Origin: DASXUX01 sp036504595 | Lineage (GTDB): Bacteria > Planctomycetota > SZUA-567 > H5-PLA8 | DNA length: 6,751 nt | NCBI GenBank assembly: GCA_036504595.1 | Contig: DASXUX010000045.1 | Coordinates: 1 to 6,751, forward strand | Direction: 5' to 3' | In this document: in pieces, positions 6,338-6,751 of the stretch | Layout of the letters: the number at the start of each line of letters is the position of its first letter | How positions within the stretch are numbered: position 1 is the first letter of the stretch | Position numbers and translations under genes: made by a program | The notes under the pieces: model-generated | The model's input: only the letters and a program-made list of their open reading frames with translations | What the model was told of the DNA's origin: nothing | Databases searched by the model: none

Positions 6338-6347
6338 GGTGTATATT
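6319..6347 (+). promoter_or_regulatory. Sigma70-type promoter for the FHA gene
   Basis: TTGCAT (6319-6324) and TATATT (6342-6347) are separated by an optimal 17-bp spacer, placing transcription start near 6354. This gives a short leader before the ATG at 6372. It argues against the in-frame ATG at 6336, which would lie inside the promoter. Confidence 0.6.
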
Positions 6348-6371
6348 ACGAGCGTATTCGGGCACGGCGGC

Positions 6372-6751
6372 ATGAGGAATCCCCCAGTGGCAGGCGACAT
6401 GACAAAGCCCACTTTTGGGCGTTCCAAGGCACTCGTCAAACGCGGGGCGCTGAAGCTTGCCATTTGCTTCAAGACCAAGGTCTGGACAGTGCCTTTGCAG
6501 GATCGGCTCACCTGGCGAATCGGGCGGAGTATGCGGTGCGATATCCAGGTTCCCGATCCGAGAGTCGCTGACTGCCACGCCATCTTGACCCATTGCTCTA
6601 ACACGGTTGGTCAAGGCGAGATCGAGCTCAAAGGTCTCGGCGGCCACCTCATAAAGGTGGCCGGGAGACTTGTTAGCGAAGCGGTTGTTCTCCCTGGAGT
6701 CTCCTTCTGGCTGGGACAGACCGAGTTCCGCGTTATCGCTCTGGCCCCAGA
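6372..6751 (+). CDS. FHA-domain protein, N-terminal part, 3' end outside window
   Basis: This is the start of a protein with an N-terminal forkhead-associated (FHA) domain, a fold that usually binds phosphothreonine and acts in signalling or secretion-system assembly. The frame runs open to the right edge (126 codons). After about 25 basic residues the domain begins. WRIGRS (48-53) matches the conserved GR-S motif, CDIQVPDPRVADCHA (56-70) matches the DP-V-S-x-x-HA segment, and the last strands are FWLGQTEFRVIAL (112-124). Some key residues differ: the usual Ser before the conserved His69 is Ala66, and the Asn-Gly phosphopeptide-binding pair is not evident in the GLGGHLIKVAG region (88-98). 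The fold is therefore recognisable but phosphothreonine binding is doubtful. An alternative start is the ATG at 6399, since neither start has a strong ribosome site. Proteins starting this way may continue into a sigma54-activator, kinase or secretion domain, but that part is not visible. The gene is divergent from the two ATPase genes. Confidence 0.75.
   Translation, partial: MRNPPVAGDMTKPTFGRSKALVKRGALKLAICFKTKVWTVPLQDRLTWRIGRSMRCDIQVPDPRVADCHAILTHCSNTVGQGEIELKGLGGHLIKVAGRLVSEAVVLPGVSFWLGQTEFRVIALAP

Noticed and set aside
6336..6371. Earlier in-frame ATG at 6336 for the FHA gene
   Set aside because: It lies inside the -35/-10 spacer and the operator palindrome, and has no ribosome binding site.
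6150..6647. 165-codon - strand open frame at the right end
   Set aside because: It is antisense to the FHA gene and its promoter. The + strand reading shows a real FHA motif series.

Overview
This window looks like a piece of a bacterial chromosome with moderately high GC, loosely packed genes, remnants and repeats. The only taxonomic hint is the family mix: receiver domain, winged-helix AAA ATPase, Bcs1-like AAA ATPase and FHA protein. That mix suits large-genome environmental bacteria such as Planctomycetes or Myxobacteria, but this is a guess, because no rRNA or other marker is present.

Left part (1-1266). The window opens inside a + strand receiver-domain protein that ends at 269. A possible 38-codon ORF follows 13 bases later. 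From 478 to 941 the - strand carries an apparently frameshifted remnant of a secreted or appendage-like protein. From 942 to 1266 there is no convincing gene. That stretch holds a weak 37-codon - strand ORF and a compact cluster of three copies of a CTGTGACGGG-type repeat, two of which form a perfect 11-bp hairpin.

Middle (1267-2720). Two - strand genes lie here: a calcineurin-like metallophosphoesterase with all the expected metal ligands, and an unrecognised 155-residue protein with a CxxC/CxH zinc-ribbon-like N-terminus. The gaps around them hold short hairpins.

Right part (2721-6751). This is the most interesting region. Two different AAA ATPases lie in tandem on the - strand. The upstream one is a soluble, winged-helix-type AAA protein. 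The downstream one is a bacterial homologue of mitochondrial Bcs1, with one N-terminal membrane helix. A short ORF between them ends two bases before the Bcs1-like start, which suggests translational coupling. Divergent from them, and running off the right edge, is the start of an FHA-domain protein on the + strand. It has a good sigma70-type promoter (TTGCAT, 17 bp, TATATT). Two 15-bp near-palindromic boxes lie over and just upstream of this promoter, exactly 22 bp apart, and look like an operator.

A reasonable inference is a regulated FHA / double-AAA module: a signalling adaptor, a soluble remodelling ATPase and a membrane-anchored ATPase. No effector (nuclease, protease or toxin) is visible in the window, so its function cannot be assigned. 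No tRNA, rRNA, CRISPR array, transposase or integrase was recognised.
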